Assembly (NCBI GenBank): GCA_028277395.1 | Contig: JANQGJ010000059.1 | Location: forward strand, 1-64,000 | Source: Bacteroidales bacterium | GTDB taxonomy: Bacteria > Bacteroidota > Bacteroidia > Bacteroidales > F082 | Length of the DNA stretch: 64,000 bases | Direction of reading: 5' to 3' | In this document: one piece after another, positions 1-9,194 of the stretch | Position numbering within the stretch: the stretch's first letter is position 1 | Layout of the letters: every line of letters begins with the position of its first letter | Notes under the pieces: generated by a model | Database searches by the model: none | What the model saw: the letters and a program-made list of their open reading frames with translations, nothing else | What the model was told of the DNA's origin: nothing | Program-made: the position numbers and the translations under genes

Positions 1-93
1 CCATTACAACAATTGATCGATAGTGCCAAAAATGAAAATTTTAATGATTGGCTATTATCAAAGTATGATTATGACTTAATGCAGAATTACTAA
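1..93 (+). CDS. C-terminal end of an unidentified protein (cut by window edge)
   Basis: A reading frame is open from the first base and stops at a TAA at 91-93. It gives a 30-residue hydrophilic tail ending in DYDLMQNY. No ATG is in frame and no family can be recognised from so short a tail. It could equally be the end of a full gene or debris. Confidence 0.45.
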   Translation, partial: PLQQLIDSAKNENFNDWLLSKYDYDLMQNY

Positions 94-271
94 ACACAAT
101 AATGGCTATAAGTAATTGCTTCTACTCACCTGCTTCTGAAAATGATTGCGGATTTTCAGCTTGGCGTGTACTTGCAAAGGCAAGTGTTAATCTACGCAAC
201 AACTCATAGACGGGACCTTTAACAGTTATTGAATACTACCACAAAAAAGTCAGTTTAACAAATGAAAAAAT
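94..271. other. Structured noncoding spacer with two hairpins
   Basis: No gene is visible. A perfect 8-bp inverted repeat (CTGAAAAT at 136-143, ATTTTCAG at 152-159) is followed by ACTTGC/GCAAGT around 170-185. There is no T-run, so neither hairpin is a classic terminator. The style resembles the structured spacers around 2.6, 4.2, 5.4 and 10.8 kb, but the sequence is not the same. Confidence 0.4.
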
Positions 272-1390
272 ATGAATGACCCCACCATTGTGAAAATAAT
301 AGCTTGGATTTCCATATTTATTGCTTTACTTTTATCTTTCTTTTTGCTGACAGTAAAAACAAAACATCAACTATCAAACAGATTGCTTGTCAGTTTTATA
401 ATATTTTGTTCTATTGACATTGTCGGGCTGTTTATAATTCAGTATCACGTAGTTTATTTATTTTCCAAAACATTTACCTTTTTAATTTTCCCTTCATTTT
501 TTCTGTATGTAGGATCAATATGCCGTATAAACTTTAAGCTATCTCTCAATAGTCTGTTACACACCATTCCATTTATCATATATAACCTGGTATTGATTTC
601 CTATTATGTTATTGCTTCTTATTCTGCAAACCATTTTATAATCGAATTCCTGAATAAATTGATTTGGATATTTGATGTTATCCTATTAAAACTGCAAGCA
701 TTATTTTATATAATCGCTATAGTTTACACTTTAAGGAAACACAGGAAAATATATCTTGAAAACTATACCGAAGGCGATATTACCATATACAAACTACTAT
801 CTCAAATCACAATAATTTTCGTTATTACTTTTCCAATTACCGTAGCTAAAGGATTAGTATCGTTTACCACTTTTTATGATAGCTTTAAATGGCTCAACAT
901 TGCTTTAATTGTACTTGCACTGTTTATGTTCTGTTGGTTTATACTCAAAGCCCTATACAATCCGAATTTATTTAGAAGTGTTGATTTTAATATCCAAACA
1001 ACAAACCAAATCACACAAAAGAGTAAGGTAATAATTGAAAACACAGCAGACCAAAACATAATAATTGAACAGTTACAGCAATATATGAAAGAACACGAAC
1101 CTTATCTTAACTCTACTCTTACATTAAAGGAGTTGTCATCTCAATTAGATATGCCATCACATAAACTGTCAGTAATAATCAATAAACATATAGGACAACA
1201 TTTTTTTGATTTTGTTAATCAATACAGAATTGCGAAGGCAAAGGTGTATTTACAAGATTTTGCGAACAACAAATTGACTATTCAACAAGTTTTTTATGAT
1301 GTGGGTTTTAATACAAAATCTTCATTTAATACCGCTTTTAAAAAACATACCGGATTAACGCCAACAGAATTTAAAAATAAGTTCTTATAA
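272..1390 (+). CDS. AraC-family transcriptional regulator with membrane sensor domain
   Basis: A 372-residue protein. Roughly the first 235 residues are strongly hydrophobic with about seven predicted membrane segments. The last 100 residues form an AraC/XylS DNA-binding domain: two helix-turn-helix units, with LKELSSQLDM and the conserved block VFYDVGFNTKSSFNTAFKKH followed by GLTPTEF. This is the usual Bacteroidota membrane-anchored AraC type, in which a multi-spanning module is fused to a cytosolic DNA-binding domain. The ligand and target are unknown. The next gene lies 94 bp downstream and could be a target. The family call is firm. Confidence 0.9.
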   Translation: MNDPTIVKIIAWISIFIALLLSFFLLTVKTKHQLSNRLLVSFIIFCSIDIVGLFIIQYHVVYLFSKTFTFLIFPSFFLYVGSICRINFKLSLNSLLHTIPFIIYNLVLISYYVIASYSANHFIIEFLNKLIWIFDVILLKLQALFYIIAIVYTLRKHRKIYLENYTEGDITIYKLLSQITIIFVITFPITVAKGLVSFTTFYDSFKWLNIALIVLALFMFCWFILKALYNPNLFRSVDFNIQTTNQITQKSKVIIENTADQNIIIEQLQQYMKEHEPYLNSTLTLKELSSQLDMPSHKLSVIINKHIGQHFFDFVNQYRIAKAKVYLQDFANNKLTIQQVFYDVGFNTKSSFNTAFKKHTGLTPTEFKNKFL

Positions 1391-1393
1391 ATG

Positions 1394-1416
1394 GTTCGAC
1401 TTTACGAATGTCGAAC
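1394..1416. terminator. Hairpin downstream of the AraC gene
   Basis: Perfect 7-bp inverted repeat GTTCGAC / GTCGAAC with a 9-nt loop, four bases after the stop. A T-stretch (ctttttc) lies about 12 bases further on rather than directly after the stem, so termination is plausible but weak. Confidence 0.4.
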
Positions 1417-1484
1417 GCTTGTTGACTTTTTCATACCTAATTTTGCTTCATAATTATCTTATGTATCATTAAAAACATAAAAAA

Positions 1485-1958
1485 ATGAAGAAAATTTATT
1501 TTATCTCAACAGTGCTATTTTTTGCATTAAGCAGTCCTGTTTTTTCAAATAATTTCCCAAGACATTCGGCTGATTCAGTTGAAATTCAAAATGTACAGCA
1601 AGTCGTTATTGAATCCTATGTTAACGGAATCTTTCTTAAAGGTGATTACAAATTGGTAAAAAAAGGCTGGCATTCTGATTGCGACATTGTTATACCGGAA
1701 AATGGTAAATTAAAGAAGTTACCAGCTCAATATTGGGTAGATCGACTTAAAAAGCATCCAGTACCATTAGATCCAAATGTTACTTTCAAATTCATTGATG
1801 TAAATGTAACCGGATATGCAGCCATTGCAGTCATTGAGATTTTTTCGAAAGGCAAGCCTCTTTACACCGATTATATGAGTTTATATAAATTCAAAGGTGG
1901 TTGGAAAATTGCAACAAAGATTTACTATAGTCATCCTGATCCATCCTATAAGAACTAG
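1485..1958 (+). CDS. Secreted NTF2-like protein (putative lumazine-binding type)
   Basis: 157 residues starting with a signal peptide that ends near SSPVFS. The remainder matches the pattern of the Lumazine_bd_2 / NTF2-like fold: an N-terminal helix with VQQVVIESYVNGIFLKGD, then LKKLPAQYWVDRL, and a strand pair ending DYMSLYKFKGGWKIATKIYY. These are small cone-shaped domains that bind ligands or act as accessory modules, often exported in Bacteroidota; no catalytic residues are evident. It overlaps or abuts the DUF998 gene, so the two are probably co-transcribed. Confidence 0.8.
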   Translation: MKKIYFISTVLFFALSSPVFSNNFPRHSADSVEIQNVQQVVIESYVNGIFLKGDYKLVKKGWHSDCDIVIPENGKLKKLPAQYWVDRLKKHPVPLDPNVTFKFIDVNVTGYAAIAVIEIFSKGKPLYTDYMSLYKFKGGWKIATKIYYSHPDPSYKN

Positions 1959-1962
1959 CAAA

Positions 1963-2559
1963 GTGAAAACAAAGACATTGCTCTATTTTGGTTTTTTTGC
2001 ACCTGTAATATTTTGGGTGACAACACTTATATGTGGATTGATACTTGATGATTACAATCATCTTAAATGGTTAGTTAGCGAATTAGGTGCAGTAGGCACG
2101 CCAACGCAATACTTGTTTACTACAGGATTGGTTTTAAGTGCTTTTTTAAATGTCTTTTTTACCATAGGTTTATGGAAATATTGTAAAAAGCTTCAATTAA
2201 GTATTATTCCCATAATAATGTTGTCGCTATATTCTTTTATAGCCGGACCAGCAATATTTCCAATGCCTTTAAAGCTTCATAGTATTTCAGGCTTGCCTAT
2301 GCCATTTATAATGACATCCCCTTTAGTTGCTCTTTGGGTATGGCGAAAAAAAGAATATTTATTGAAATTCAGAACCGCTGCTATAATTAGTTTAATAATT
2401 ATGATTCTTGGGTTTCTAATCTTTTTCCCCAATGTGCTGAATGAATATTTTGGATTAAAACAAAGATTTCTTTACACTGGCTGGACAACCTGGTCTGTTT
2501 ATTTAAGTTATCGGTTTTTAAATTTGACAAACATTAAGACAAATAACAGCAACCGCTGA
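1963..2559 (+). CDS. DUF998 family integral membrane protein
   Basis: About 199 residues with five to six membrane segments. The first loop, DDYNHLKWLVSELGAVGTPTQ, is the diagnostic motif of DUF998 (DYnhi..iSeLGa.gtp). Function is unknown. I chose the GTG at 1963, four bases after the stop of the NTF2-like gene, because an upstream ATG at 1897 would lie inside that gene and add a non-membrane tail. The tight spacing implies one operon. The family is fairly certain, the start less so. Confidence 0.8.
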   Translation: MKTKTLLYFGFFAPVIFWVTTLICGLILDDYNHLKWLVSELGAVGTPTQYLFTTGLVLSAFLNVFFTIGLWKYCKKLQLSIIPIIMLSLYSFIAGPAIFPMPLKLHSISGLPMPFIMTSPLVALWVWRKKEYLLKFRTAAIISLIIMILGFLIFFPNVLNEYFGLKQRFLYTGWTTWSVYLSYRFLNLTNIKTNNSNR

Positions 2560-2608
2560 CAAAGCATATAAAACATAAGGGTGACAGTGGGTTACGAATC
2601 TTTTGCTC

Positions 2609-2746
2609 GTTTAACCAAACCAGCCAAATCTGCGATTTTACGAGTCAATTAAATAGTTTAAATTTGTGTCAAAACATAAATTTGGCTATATGCAAACATG
2701 ATAGGAAATCGCATTTAATCACTTGCGTTTCGTATACGTGGCCGTT
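2609..2746. repeat. 138-bp structured repeat, copy 1
   Basis: This block recurs at 5427-5564 with the same length and high identity; most differences are single bases. It begins GTTTAACCAAACCAGCC and ends near ATACGTGGCCGTTA. Inside, AGCCAAATCTGCGATTTTA pairs imperfectly with a reverse complement about 35 bases later, so it can fold. It lies 23 bases before the erythromycin-esterase-like gene. It resembles cassette-type spacers such as integron attC sites in size and folding, but I see neither clear core sites nor an integrase. Confidence 0.75.
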
Positions 2747-2769
2747 AGCATTCATTAAATAAAATAGAC

Positions 2770-4098
2770 ATGAAAATAAAAATTATACTCGGAGTATTCA
2801 TAATTTCAGTCATTACATTAAATGCACAAGTTATTGACACAACCGAATTTAATAAATGGATTGATGAAAATTCAATAAACCTTGACATTAAATCAAATTT
2901 TAACAAGTTAGTTGACATAATAAAAGATAAACCAGTTATAGGGTTGGGCGAATGCGTTCATGCCTCAAAAACAATAAACAATCTACGATTTGAAATAACA
3001 AAAGAACTTATAAAAAATGCAAACTATAGAAATGTTGCCTTTGAAATGTCATTTAACACTGGATTAAAAGTAAACAATTATATTAAAACAGGTCAGGGAA
3101 ACATTAGACAAATCCTCAAAGAGAGTCATTTCTTTTTGAATTCTATTGAGATGTTGGAATTTATCGAGTGGATAAGAAATTTTAATAATACATCAGAGAC
3201 ACCTGTATCCATTTATGGGTTTGATATACAATCAAATATTGACATAATTGAAGATTTGTTGTCATATTACAATGAAATAGATAATGATGCGGCAAGTCTA
3301 GTATCATATTTATTTGAAATATTGAGTAAAAATGAAATCAAATCATTTGGTGAATACCCCGAAATCTTTCAGGATTCTGTATTTAATATAATTAACAAAT
3401 TAGAAGCAAAACATAAATTAAACAGAAAGAATTATATCCATAAAAAGGGATTTATCGAATATGAATATTCGAATAAAAGAATGGTGGTTCTCACTCAACA
3501 TTTACAGATGTTAAACAGTGGTTATTCACAATCCCTAAAAATGAGAGACTCTTGTAACGCTGCTTTGGTTAAATGGATAAAAGATTTTGAAGGAGAAGAT
3601 AGCAAAATTGTTTTATTCGCTCATAATGGACATTTATCAAGTGCTTACAAATTTGTACCAAGAGTAAGGACATTATCGTGTAATGGATTCTATGAAGATT
3701 ATCCAGATTATTTAATATCAGGATATTATTTGAAAAGGATTTTGGGTTATGATAATTATTATTTTATTGGAACTCAATTTAGTCATGGTTTTTTTATGGG
3801 ATTCGACCCGGAGAATAATTTTAAACTATCAAGGCTAGAAGTGTTCCCTCCTGAACCAAACTCATTTCCCTATTTACTAAAACAAGTAAAACAAAATCCT
3901 TATTTTATCAGTTTTGAATTTCCCCAAGGAACCCCACGTTTTATAATTAACTATATCTGCTCTCTTCAGAGTTTTTATGAGATTGGAGCAGCCTACGATT
4001 TTAAATATGCAAAAGCTAGATTGATTGATAATTTTGATGCAATAATATACATAGATGAAGTGGAAGAGTCCGATATATTGCAGTACGAAAAAGAATAA
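2770..4098 (+). CDS. Erythromycin-esterase-like hydrolase, secreted
   Basis: 442 residues with a signal peptide ending near ITLNAQ. It carries erythromycin esterase family landmarks in order: VIGLGECVHAS (Glu and His of the proposed active site), AFEMSF, an acidic-aromatic block with WIRNFN, IYGFDIQ, the VVLTQHLQ region, and KIVLFAHNGHLSS. Well-studied members open macrolide lactones, but most Bacteroidota homologues are uncharacterised and this one is exported, so resistance should not be assumed. It sits alone between a 138-bp repeat and a large imperfect hairpin, which suggests cassette-like mobility. Confidence 0.85.
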   Translation: MKIKIILGVFIISVITLNAQVIDTTEFNKWIDENSINLDIKSNFNKLVDIIKDKPVIGLGECVHASKTINNLRFEITKELIKNANYRNVAFEMSFNTGLKVNNYIKTGQGNIRQILKESHFFLNSIEMLEFIEWIRNFNNTSETPVSIYGFDIQSNIDIIEDLLSYYNEIDNDAASLVSYLFEILSKNEIKSFGEYPEIFQDSVFNIINKLEAKHKLNRKNYIHKKGFIEYEYSNKRMVVLTQHLQMLNSGYSQSLKMRDSCNAALVKWIKDFEGEDSKIVLFAHNGHLSSAYKFVPRVRTLSCNGFYEDYPDYLISGYYLKRILGYDNYYFIGTQFSHGFFMGFDPENNFKLSRLEVFPPEPNSFPYLLKQVKQNPYFISFEFPQGTPRFIINYICSLQSFYEIGAAYDFKYAKARLIDNFDAIIYIDEVEESDILQYEKE

Positions 4099-4112
4099 CG
4101 AAATGCTAAATT

Positions 4113-4238
4113 TTGTATAAGTAATGGCAGGTGATGTGGTAAACCAACTTGCCGGCTGACTGGTATCAAGGTTTGTGACCCGCCCAAACTGCGTATCGGT
4201 TTGACATGAAACTACCACACAATCTGCCACTCATACAA
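4113..4238. repeat. Large imperfect hairpin after the esterase gene
   Basis: The left arm (4113-4141, TTGTATAAG...TGTGGTA) pairs with the right arm (4213-4238) over about 22 of 26 positions, with a 3-base bulge. The 70-base interior contains a smaller GTTTG/CAAAC stem. There is no T-run. Length and folding are like an attC or MITE-type element, though no defining core sites are seen. Confidence 0.5.
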
Positions 4239-4305
4239 TTTACTGTTACACGCAAACAGAAAACACAATATTATACAAAATAATTGCTTTATAAATAAAA
4301 TATCC

Positions 4306-5337
4306 ATGAGAAGAATTAATCAGAAAAAAAGCAACTTTCAAAAATTTGCTGGTATTTTACTAATCATGTCAGTCTTTTTCTTAAGCATTCATACCTCTTA
4401 TGCCCAAGAATCCAATAATAAAGAAGTAAATAAACAATTAAGATTAAATAAAGGATTACTTAGGTTGTATGATGATTTTGATTCACTACCAGATACAAAC
4501 GTACCAGTCTTTAAATACGAATGTAATAACCCAGGATTGAACCATCTGCGTGAAAAATATAAACTTGATGAGGTAGTGGGAACAGGAGATAATTTATCAA
4601 AAGCATTAAAACTAATGGAATGGTTAAACAGACACGTAAACCATAGGGGTGATTTTGCAAGTGCTTTACCCAAAGTATATGAAAAACTTCCAAAGAATGC
4701 TATTGGGATTTTGGAGTACTCTTATGACATGGGACAGGATAGAGGAATCAACTGTTATATGCTCGCCATAACGCTTACAGAATCCTGTTTATCTGTAGGG
4801 TTAAAAAGTCGTGTAGTTTCTTTAAATCCAATGAATCCATACGATCATGACAATCATCTTGTAAGCATGGTTTGGATTGACAGCTTGTCAAAATGGGTAA
4901 TGTTTGATCCTCAGTATAATGCTTATCTTATGGATACGGAGGGGAACTATCTTAATCCATGGGAAATTAGGGATTTACTTTGTAGAAATAAAACTATTAT
5001 AGCTAATGATGAATTAAGATACAACGGTGTTAAATATGATATAACTAAATACCTCAATTATTTGGCTAAAAATTTATTCTATATTCAAACACCATCATAT
5101 AGTGGTTTCAACAGTATATCAACTTCGGAAGAACCATGGGTTGCATTAATCCCAAAACATTTTGATGCAACCAAAAGAGAAGTCTATCGTATGAAGTGGC
5201 TTCAAGATGGAAACAATAAAGGAAACTGGGAAAAAAGTAAACTTAATGAATTATTACAATTATGGCGGAATGAACCTCCATTTATAAACACTTCATCAAT
5301 TGCATCATTTTCCTTAGCTCCTACTTGTGATAAATAA
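4306..5337 (+). CDS. Secreted transglutaminase-like cysteine protein
   Basis: 343 residues with a long signal sequence ending near HTSYAQ. The transglutaminase-like core shows a catalytic triad in the expected order: Cys150 in GINCYMLA, His184 in DNHLVSMVWID and Asp201 in MFDPQYN. Bacterial members of this superfamily usually act as proteases or amidases in the envelope, and the substrate here is unknown. A C-terminal stretch of about 90 residues has no recognisable domain. The second 138-bp repeat copy follows 90 bases after the stop, so the gene shares the bracketed segment with the esterase-like gene. Confidence 0.8.
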   Translation: MRRINQKKSNFQKFAGILLIMSVFFLSIHTSYAQESNNKEVNKQLRLNKGLLRLYDDFDSLPDTNVPVFKYECNNPGLNHLREKYKLDEVVGTGDNLSKALKLMEWLNRHVNHRGDFASALPKVYEKLPKNAIGILEYSYDMGQDRGINCYMLAITLTESCLSVGLKSRVVSLNPMNPYDHDNHLVSMVWIDSLSKWVMFDPQYNAYLMDTEGNYLNPWEIRDLLCRNKTIIANDELRYNGVKYDITKYLNYLAKNLFYIQTPSYSGFNSISTSEEPWVALIPKHFDATKREVYRMKWLQDGNNKGNWEKSKLNELLQLWRNEPPFINTSSIASFSLAPTCDK

Positions 5338-5426
5338 AACTAGAGAGAATAAGAAAATGCTTTAAACACCAGCATCTAACAATATACAAAACAAAAGATT
5401 GAAAGAGTACTTTGAAACGTAAGTGT

Positions 5427-5564
5427 GTTTAACCAAACCAGCCAAATCTGCGATTTTACGAGTCAATTAAATAGTTTAAATTTGTGTCAAAACGCAAATT
5501 TGGTTACGTGCAAACATGATAGGAAAGAGCATTAAATCCCTTACATTTCATATACGTGGCTGTT
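5427..5564. repeat. 138-bp structured repeat, copy 2
   Basis: Second copy of the block at 2609-2746, in the same orientation. In this copy the internal stem is better: CCAAATCTGCG faces CGCAAATTTGG across about 35 bases. It closes a 2.8-kb segment holding the erythromycin-esterase-like and transglutaminase-like genes. Confidence 0.75.
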
Positions 5565-6286
5565 GTAAAACACCCAACCAAACCACCATCACATAAAATA
5601 AGCTCATACCGGATCGGGTTTTTAGGTTATTCGTAAAATAAAACCGAATCATATCTAACAGGTATTTTAGTAATGTATACTGTAGCAAGGAAAATCAAAC
5701 ATCTGTGAAAGTTTCATCAAACTTTGGAATTAAGACACCAATACCGGGATCAATTAAAAATATTATTAAAGAGATACTTAAGAAAGATTAAGGCTCAGCT
5801 CACTCCAGGATTTTACCACTCACCACAACACTTGTTGCATTTACTTCAAAGGTTATCAAAAAACCACTTATTAGTCAAATTAGTGATCAGCCACTCTTAT
5901 TTTCGCCTTTGTAAATAATCGACAGATAGTTGAACATATCATTAAACTTCAATACATAAGATTGTAAATACGAAAACAGATCGGCTATGGATAAAATAAT
6001 ACGAATATGGATTTATCGTGTACTAAGAAAACTAGGTGTTTGCAGAGAGGACATAACACCACCTGCAGACATCAGGAACAAACTTTTAAAATTTGTGTCA
6101 TCATGATGAGAATAATATCAATACAGTTGAGGACTCAGTTATTGTAGTGAAAACCAGGTATGTAATTTAACTCTCTTACCGTTGGCAGTATTTTAATTTG
6201 AAATCAAATCAGTGTGAGACAACAAATATTATTTGTAAAGAAATATTATTTAATAAAAGAAACCGATAATTGATAGTACCATTAAT
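5565..6286. other. Gene-poor stretch with a possible acyl-carrier-like remnant
   Basis: No intact gene is convincing. A 39-codon frame at 5987-6106 reads RKLGVCREDITPPADIRNKL, which resembles the N-terminal helix and loop of acyl carrier proteins (lgv..edItpdadi...L), but it stops before the DS(L/M) phosphopantetheine site. It is most likely the remains of an ACP-like gene. A 64-codon frame at 5724-5918 has no credible features and was not accepted. Confidence 0.3.
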
Positions 6287-6598
6287 ATGAAAAGTTTAAT
6301 TATTACAGAATTCGTAAAATTCAGATCGTTGGAAACAACAACACCTGAACAACTTGTTTCCTGCGGATCAAAATTTCATGATCTTCAAAAAAGACCCGGC
6401 GGTTATATTGACTCAGAACTTGTGAAAACTACTGATGCAAATTGCTGGCACCTGATCCTTCATTATCAGAATATGGACACAGTGAAATCCATTGGTGGAC
6501 AGATACGTTCCGGTAAGGAATTCGCCGGACTAACAAAACTTCCTGTTCCTGAAAGTATTGAGATATCTTTCCATCAACAATTTAAATACCGGAGATAA
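6287..6598 (+). CDS. Small ABM-like (dimeric alpha/beta barrel) protein
   Basis: 103 residues without a signal peptide. It begins SLIITEFVKFRS, contains an RPGGYIDSELVKT turn, then WHLILHYQNMDTVKSI, and closes with a basic tail. The pattern of strand, helix and a W.L...Y.....v..... segment is that of antibiotic-biosynthesis-monooxygenase-like ferredoxin folds, which work as dimers in oxidation or isomerisation reactions. No catalytic residues can be assigned. It lies 54 bp before a radical SAM gene in a run of small metabolic genes on the same strand. Confidence 0.55.
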   Translation: MKSLIITEFVKFRSLETTTPEQLVSCGSKFHDLQKRPGGYIDSELVKTTDANCWHLILHYQNMDTVKSIGGQIRSGKEFAGLTKLPVPESIEISFHQQFKYRR

Positions 6599-6652
6599 TT
6601 TCCCCGGAAATAACTATTACGATCCTAATTTTTAATAAAATGATATAAAAAA

Positions 6653-7438
6653 ATGAAAACAACCATTTGCTCAAAAAGACAATTGATAAAACCTTGCACC
6701 TTACCAGGATTCAATTATCAAATAGACACTTATATAGGTTGCGAGCATTATTGTTATTACTGTTATGCTCTTAACTCATCGGAAAGCAACTGGCAGGAAG
6801 AGATTGGCGTTTATAGGAATATAAAGAAACAACTTCTCAGGGAACTGGAAAATATACCACCTCAAAGTATCTATTTCGGTTATCATTCTGATCCTTATCA
6901 GCCTCTTGAAGGTAGTCTGGGGCAAACAAGACGTGCTCTGAAAATCCTTCAGGAGCTTGGTTTCTCTGCCAGTTTGCTTACAAAATCAAATCTCTTTTTA
7001 AGGGATATTGATATTCTTAAAGAAATGCCGGAAGCTAATGTGAGCATTTCCGTTGCTTTTGACGATAACGAAATTCGTAAAAGATTTGAAAAGAATACAA
7101 TTAAGACTGATTGTAGAATCGAAGCCCTTAGTATTTGCAAAGAAGAAAGAATTTGTACATCAGCAATAATTTGCCCGGTAATTCCACATAAAACAAATGT
7201 TAAGAAGTTGATATCAAAGCTTGACGATATTGCAGACAGAATTTGGGTATACAGATTAAGTTTGCAAAATGAGAATGATGAGTCATACCAGAATGTAAAG
7301 AAGATCCTGAAGCAAAATTTTCCGGATGAAGCACAGGAAATCGAGAAAATTGTAAAAGATGATAACCACAATTATTGGAAAGACTTAAGAAAGGAACTTG
7401 AAAATATTCATGATACAAGAATCCTTGTACATTTATAG
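6653..7438 (+). CDS. SPL-family radical SAM protein
   Basis: 261 residues. The 4Fe-4S/SAM signature is Cys30, Cys34 and Cys37 in YIGCEHYCYYCYA (CxxxCxxC). The conserved stretches IYFGYHSDPYQPLE, TRRALKILQELGF and LLTKSNLFLRDIDIL match the group of radical SAM proteins related to spore photoproduct lyase and annotated as SPL family or Rv2578c-like. Members are cytosolic; most have no known substrate. It is shorter than true spore photoproduct lyase (about 340 residues), so DNA-lesion repair should not be inferred. Confidence 0.85.
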   Translation: MKTTICSKRQLIKPCTLPGFNYQIDTYIGCEHYCYYCYALNSSESNWQEEIGVYRNIKKQLLRELENIPPQSIYFGYHSDPYQPLEGSLGQTRRALKILQELGFSASLLTKSNLFLRDIDILKEMPEANVSISVAFDDNEIRKRFEKNTIKTDCRIEALSICKEERICTSAIICPVIPHKTNVKKLISKLDDIADRIWVYRLSLQNENDESYQNVKKILKQNFPDEAQEIEKIVKDDNHNYWKDLRKELENIHDTRILVHL

Positions 7439-7486
7439 ATTTTTAAACAAATACAGTTAACAAATTGAATTAATAAAATATTTATC

Positions 7487-8017
7487 ATGGCTTTAATTAA
7501 TTATATAAAAAGAGAAGAGGCAACAGGTCGCATTGCAGAGATATATGACGGGATTGAAGAACGTATTAAAATCATTCCCAATGTGGTTCAGTTTTACACA
7601 GCCAGTCCGGAGTTGTTTGATAAAATAATGGAACTTGTCAGTCATTATACAGATCATCCGAATTTTGATAGAGCAACTGTAGCATATATCAGGATGCTCA
7701 TATCAAACAGGGAAAATGCTACCTATTGCATATTGTTGCAGTCAGGTATTCTTAGGAGCTTAGAAATCCCGGAATCTGACATTGAGACTGCAAAACAAGA
7801 TCATACAATGGTTAACCTGCCAGCTAAAAACCAGGCAATCATTTGCTTCGTGTTGGATCAAATGTATGGAAAACTGACAGACACTAAATCCCGGATAGAT
7901 CAACTAAAGGAACTTGGCTGGACAGAGAAAGATATATTCGAAGCCAGTGTTCTGGGTGCCATACAGAAAGGTATGGTAAACGTGATCAAAACTTTTGAGG
8001 TACAACCTGATTTTTAG
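7487..8017 (+). CDS. AhpD/carboxymuconolactone decarboxylase-like protein lacking the CxxC pair
   Basis: 176 residues with typical CMD-family features: an EATGRIAEIYDGI start, IPNVVQFYTASPELF, and helices around NRENATYCILLQSGIL. In AhpD-type enzymes this last helix carries CxxCxxxH for peroxide-related redox chemistry. Here only one cysteine is present and the second Cys and His are absent, so the redox reaction is unlikely. The role is unknown. It is 48 bp downstream of the radical SAM gene and possibly co-transcribed. Confidence 0.75.
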   Translation: MALINYIKREEATGRIAEIYDGIEERIKIIPNVVQFYTASPELFDKIMELVSHYTDHPNFDRATVAYIRMLISNRENATYCILLQSGILRSLEIPESDIETAKQDHTMVNLPAKNQAIICFVLDQMYGKLTDTKSRIDQLKELGWTEKDIFEASVLGAIQKGMVNVIKTFEVQPDF

Positions 8018-8343
8018 AAGATAACTGCCTGATATTTATTAATACAACCTATAAAGGTCTGTTTTTTTATAAATACGGCATTGTTGATCATTGTACCAGG
8101 CCTTTTCCTGTATTGGAATAAAGGTTGAAAGCTCGAAAAAAGTTGTAGATTATAGTATTACGATTAACCAGGCAGAACATTAATACACTGTTGCCGGTAG
8201 TATGGTGCTATAAGTAAATAATGAAAATTTGGCTGGTTATCACAAACAGTAAGGTTTTCTCCACATGCTATATGTCGAAATAAAATACAGAAATTAATGC
8301 CATGGTTTCTCTGAAACGGAGTAACTATTAAAGAAGAAAAAAA
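8018..8343. other. Spacer without identifiable gene
   Basis: About 325 bases upstream of the NmrA-like gene. I see only short frames, no strong hairpin with T-run, and no clear TAnnTTTG promoter. Confidence 0.4.
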
Positions 8344-9177
8344 ATGAACAGAATACTAATTATTGGTGGAACCGGTTTACTGGGTATACCTGTTGCCCTT
8401 AAACTGAAAGAGTCAGGATATATCGTACGAATATTAGCCAGGAATGTTGATAAAGCAAGGAAGTTGTTTCCGGATGAAATTGAAATAATGAATGGTAATA
8501 TTTATTATTCAGGCAGTCTTAAACATGCAATGAAAAACTGTCAGGGAGTTCATATTAATCTTTCCGGGGAGGAAGAACTAATTGGTGTTAGAAAAATTGT
8601 ACGTGCAGCTCAACGTTCAGATATTGAACGGATAACCTATATTTCAGGGACATCTGTTGCTCAGGAAAATACCTGGGCACCGGTAATAAATCGTAAATAC
8701 TATGCTGAAGAAGCAATTCGTGAATCAGGTATTGATTACACTATATTTTGCCCAACATGGTTTATGGAGGTTATCCCAAAGTATATCAGGGACAGAAAAG
8801 CGGTAGTTTTCGGGAAACAGCCTGATCTTTATCATTTTATTGCCTCTGATGATTATGCGCGAATGGTTGCCACTTCCTATGGCACAGACAGGGCAATAAA
8901 CAAAAGGTTCATTATTCATGGTCCTGAAGGTATTCTTTTTAAAGATGCAGTTAAAAAATATACTGAAGTAAAACATCCTGATATTTCCAAAGTAATAAAT
9001 ATGCCCTACTGGTTAGCAACTATTATTTCAATAATAAAACAGCGCCCTGAAATGAAAGCCATAAGTGACTGGATGAAAGCATTCGAAAAAGCAGGTGAGC
9101 TTGGCAATCCCTCTGAAGCTGATGAAATTTTGGGAGCACCTGAGATAACACTTGAAAAATGGCTAAATCGGGAATAA
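8344..9177 (+). CDS. NmrA-like atypical SDR / NAD(P)-binding protein
   Basis: 277 residues starting directly with the Rossmann motif IIGGTGLLG (residues 7-14), followed by LARNVDKARKLF, which suits NADP binding by its Arg. Later landmarks are ITYISGTSV, KYYAEEAIRESGIDYTIFCPTWFME and FIASDDYARMV, as in NmrA and NAD-dependent epimerase-like proteins. The catalytic YxxxK is weak (NRKYYAEE), so it may be a dehydratase/epimerase relative or a redox sensor. It closes the small-gene run starting at 6287. Confidence 0.8.
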   Translation: MNRILIIGGTGLLGIPVALKLKESGYIVRILARNVDKARKLFPDEIEIMNGNIYYSGSLKHAMKNCQGVHINLSGEEELIGVRKIVRAAQRSDIERITYISGTSVAQENTWAPVINRKYYAEEAIRESGIDYTIFCPTWFMEVIPKYIRDRKAVVFGKQPDLYHFIASDDYARMVATSYGTDRAINKRFIIHGPEGILFKDAVKKYTEVKHPDISKVINMPYWLATIISIIKQRPEMKAISDWMKAFEKAGELGNPSEADEILGAPEITLEKWLNRE

Positions 9178-9194
9178 CTAAAACACATATAAAC

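Noticed and set aside
1394..1416. T-arm of a tRNA gene (GGTTCGA)
   Set aside because: The surrounding sequence does not form acceptor or anticodon stems; it is a simple hairpin after a stop codon.
2609..5564. Full integron or transposon at the 138-bp repeats
   Set aside because: No integrase, transposase or clear attC core sites; only repeat and fold similarity were seen.
5724..5918. 64-codon plus-strand frame
   Set aside because: Basic, Leu/His-rich product without domain pattern or start signals; adjacent frames are equally plausible. Treated as chance.
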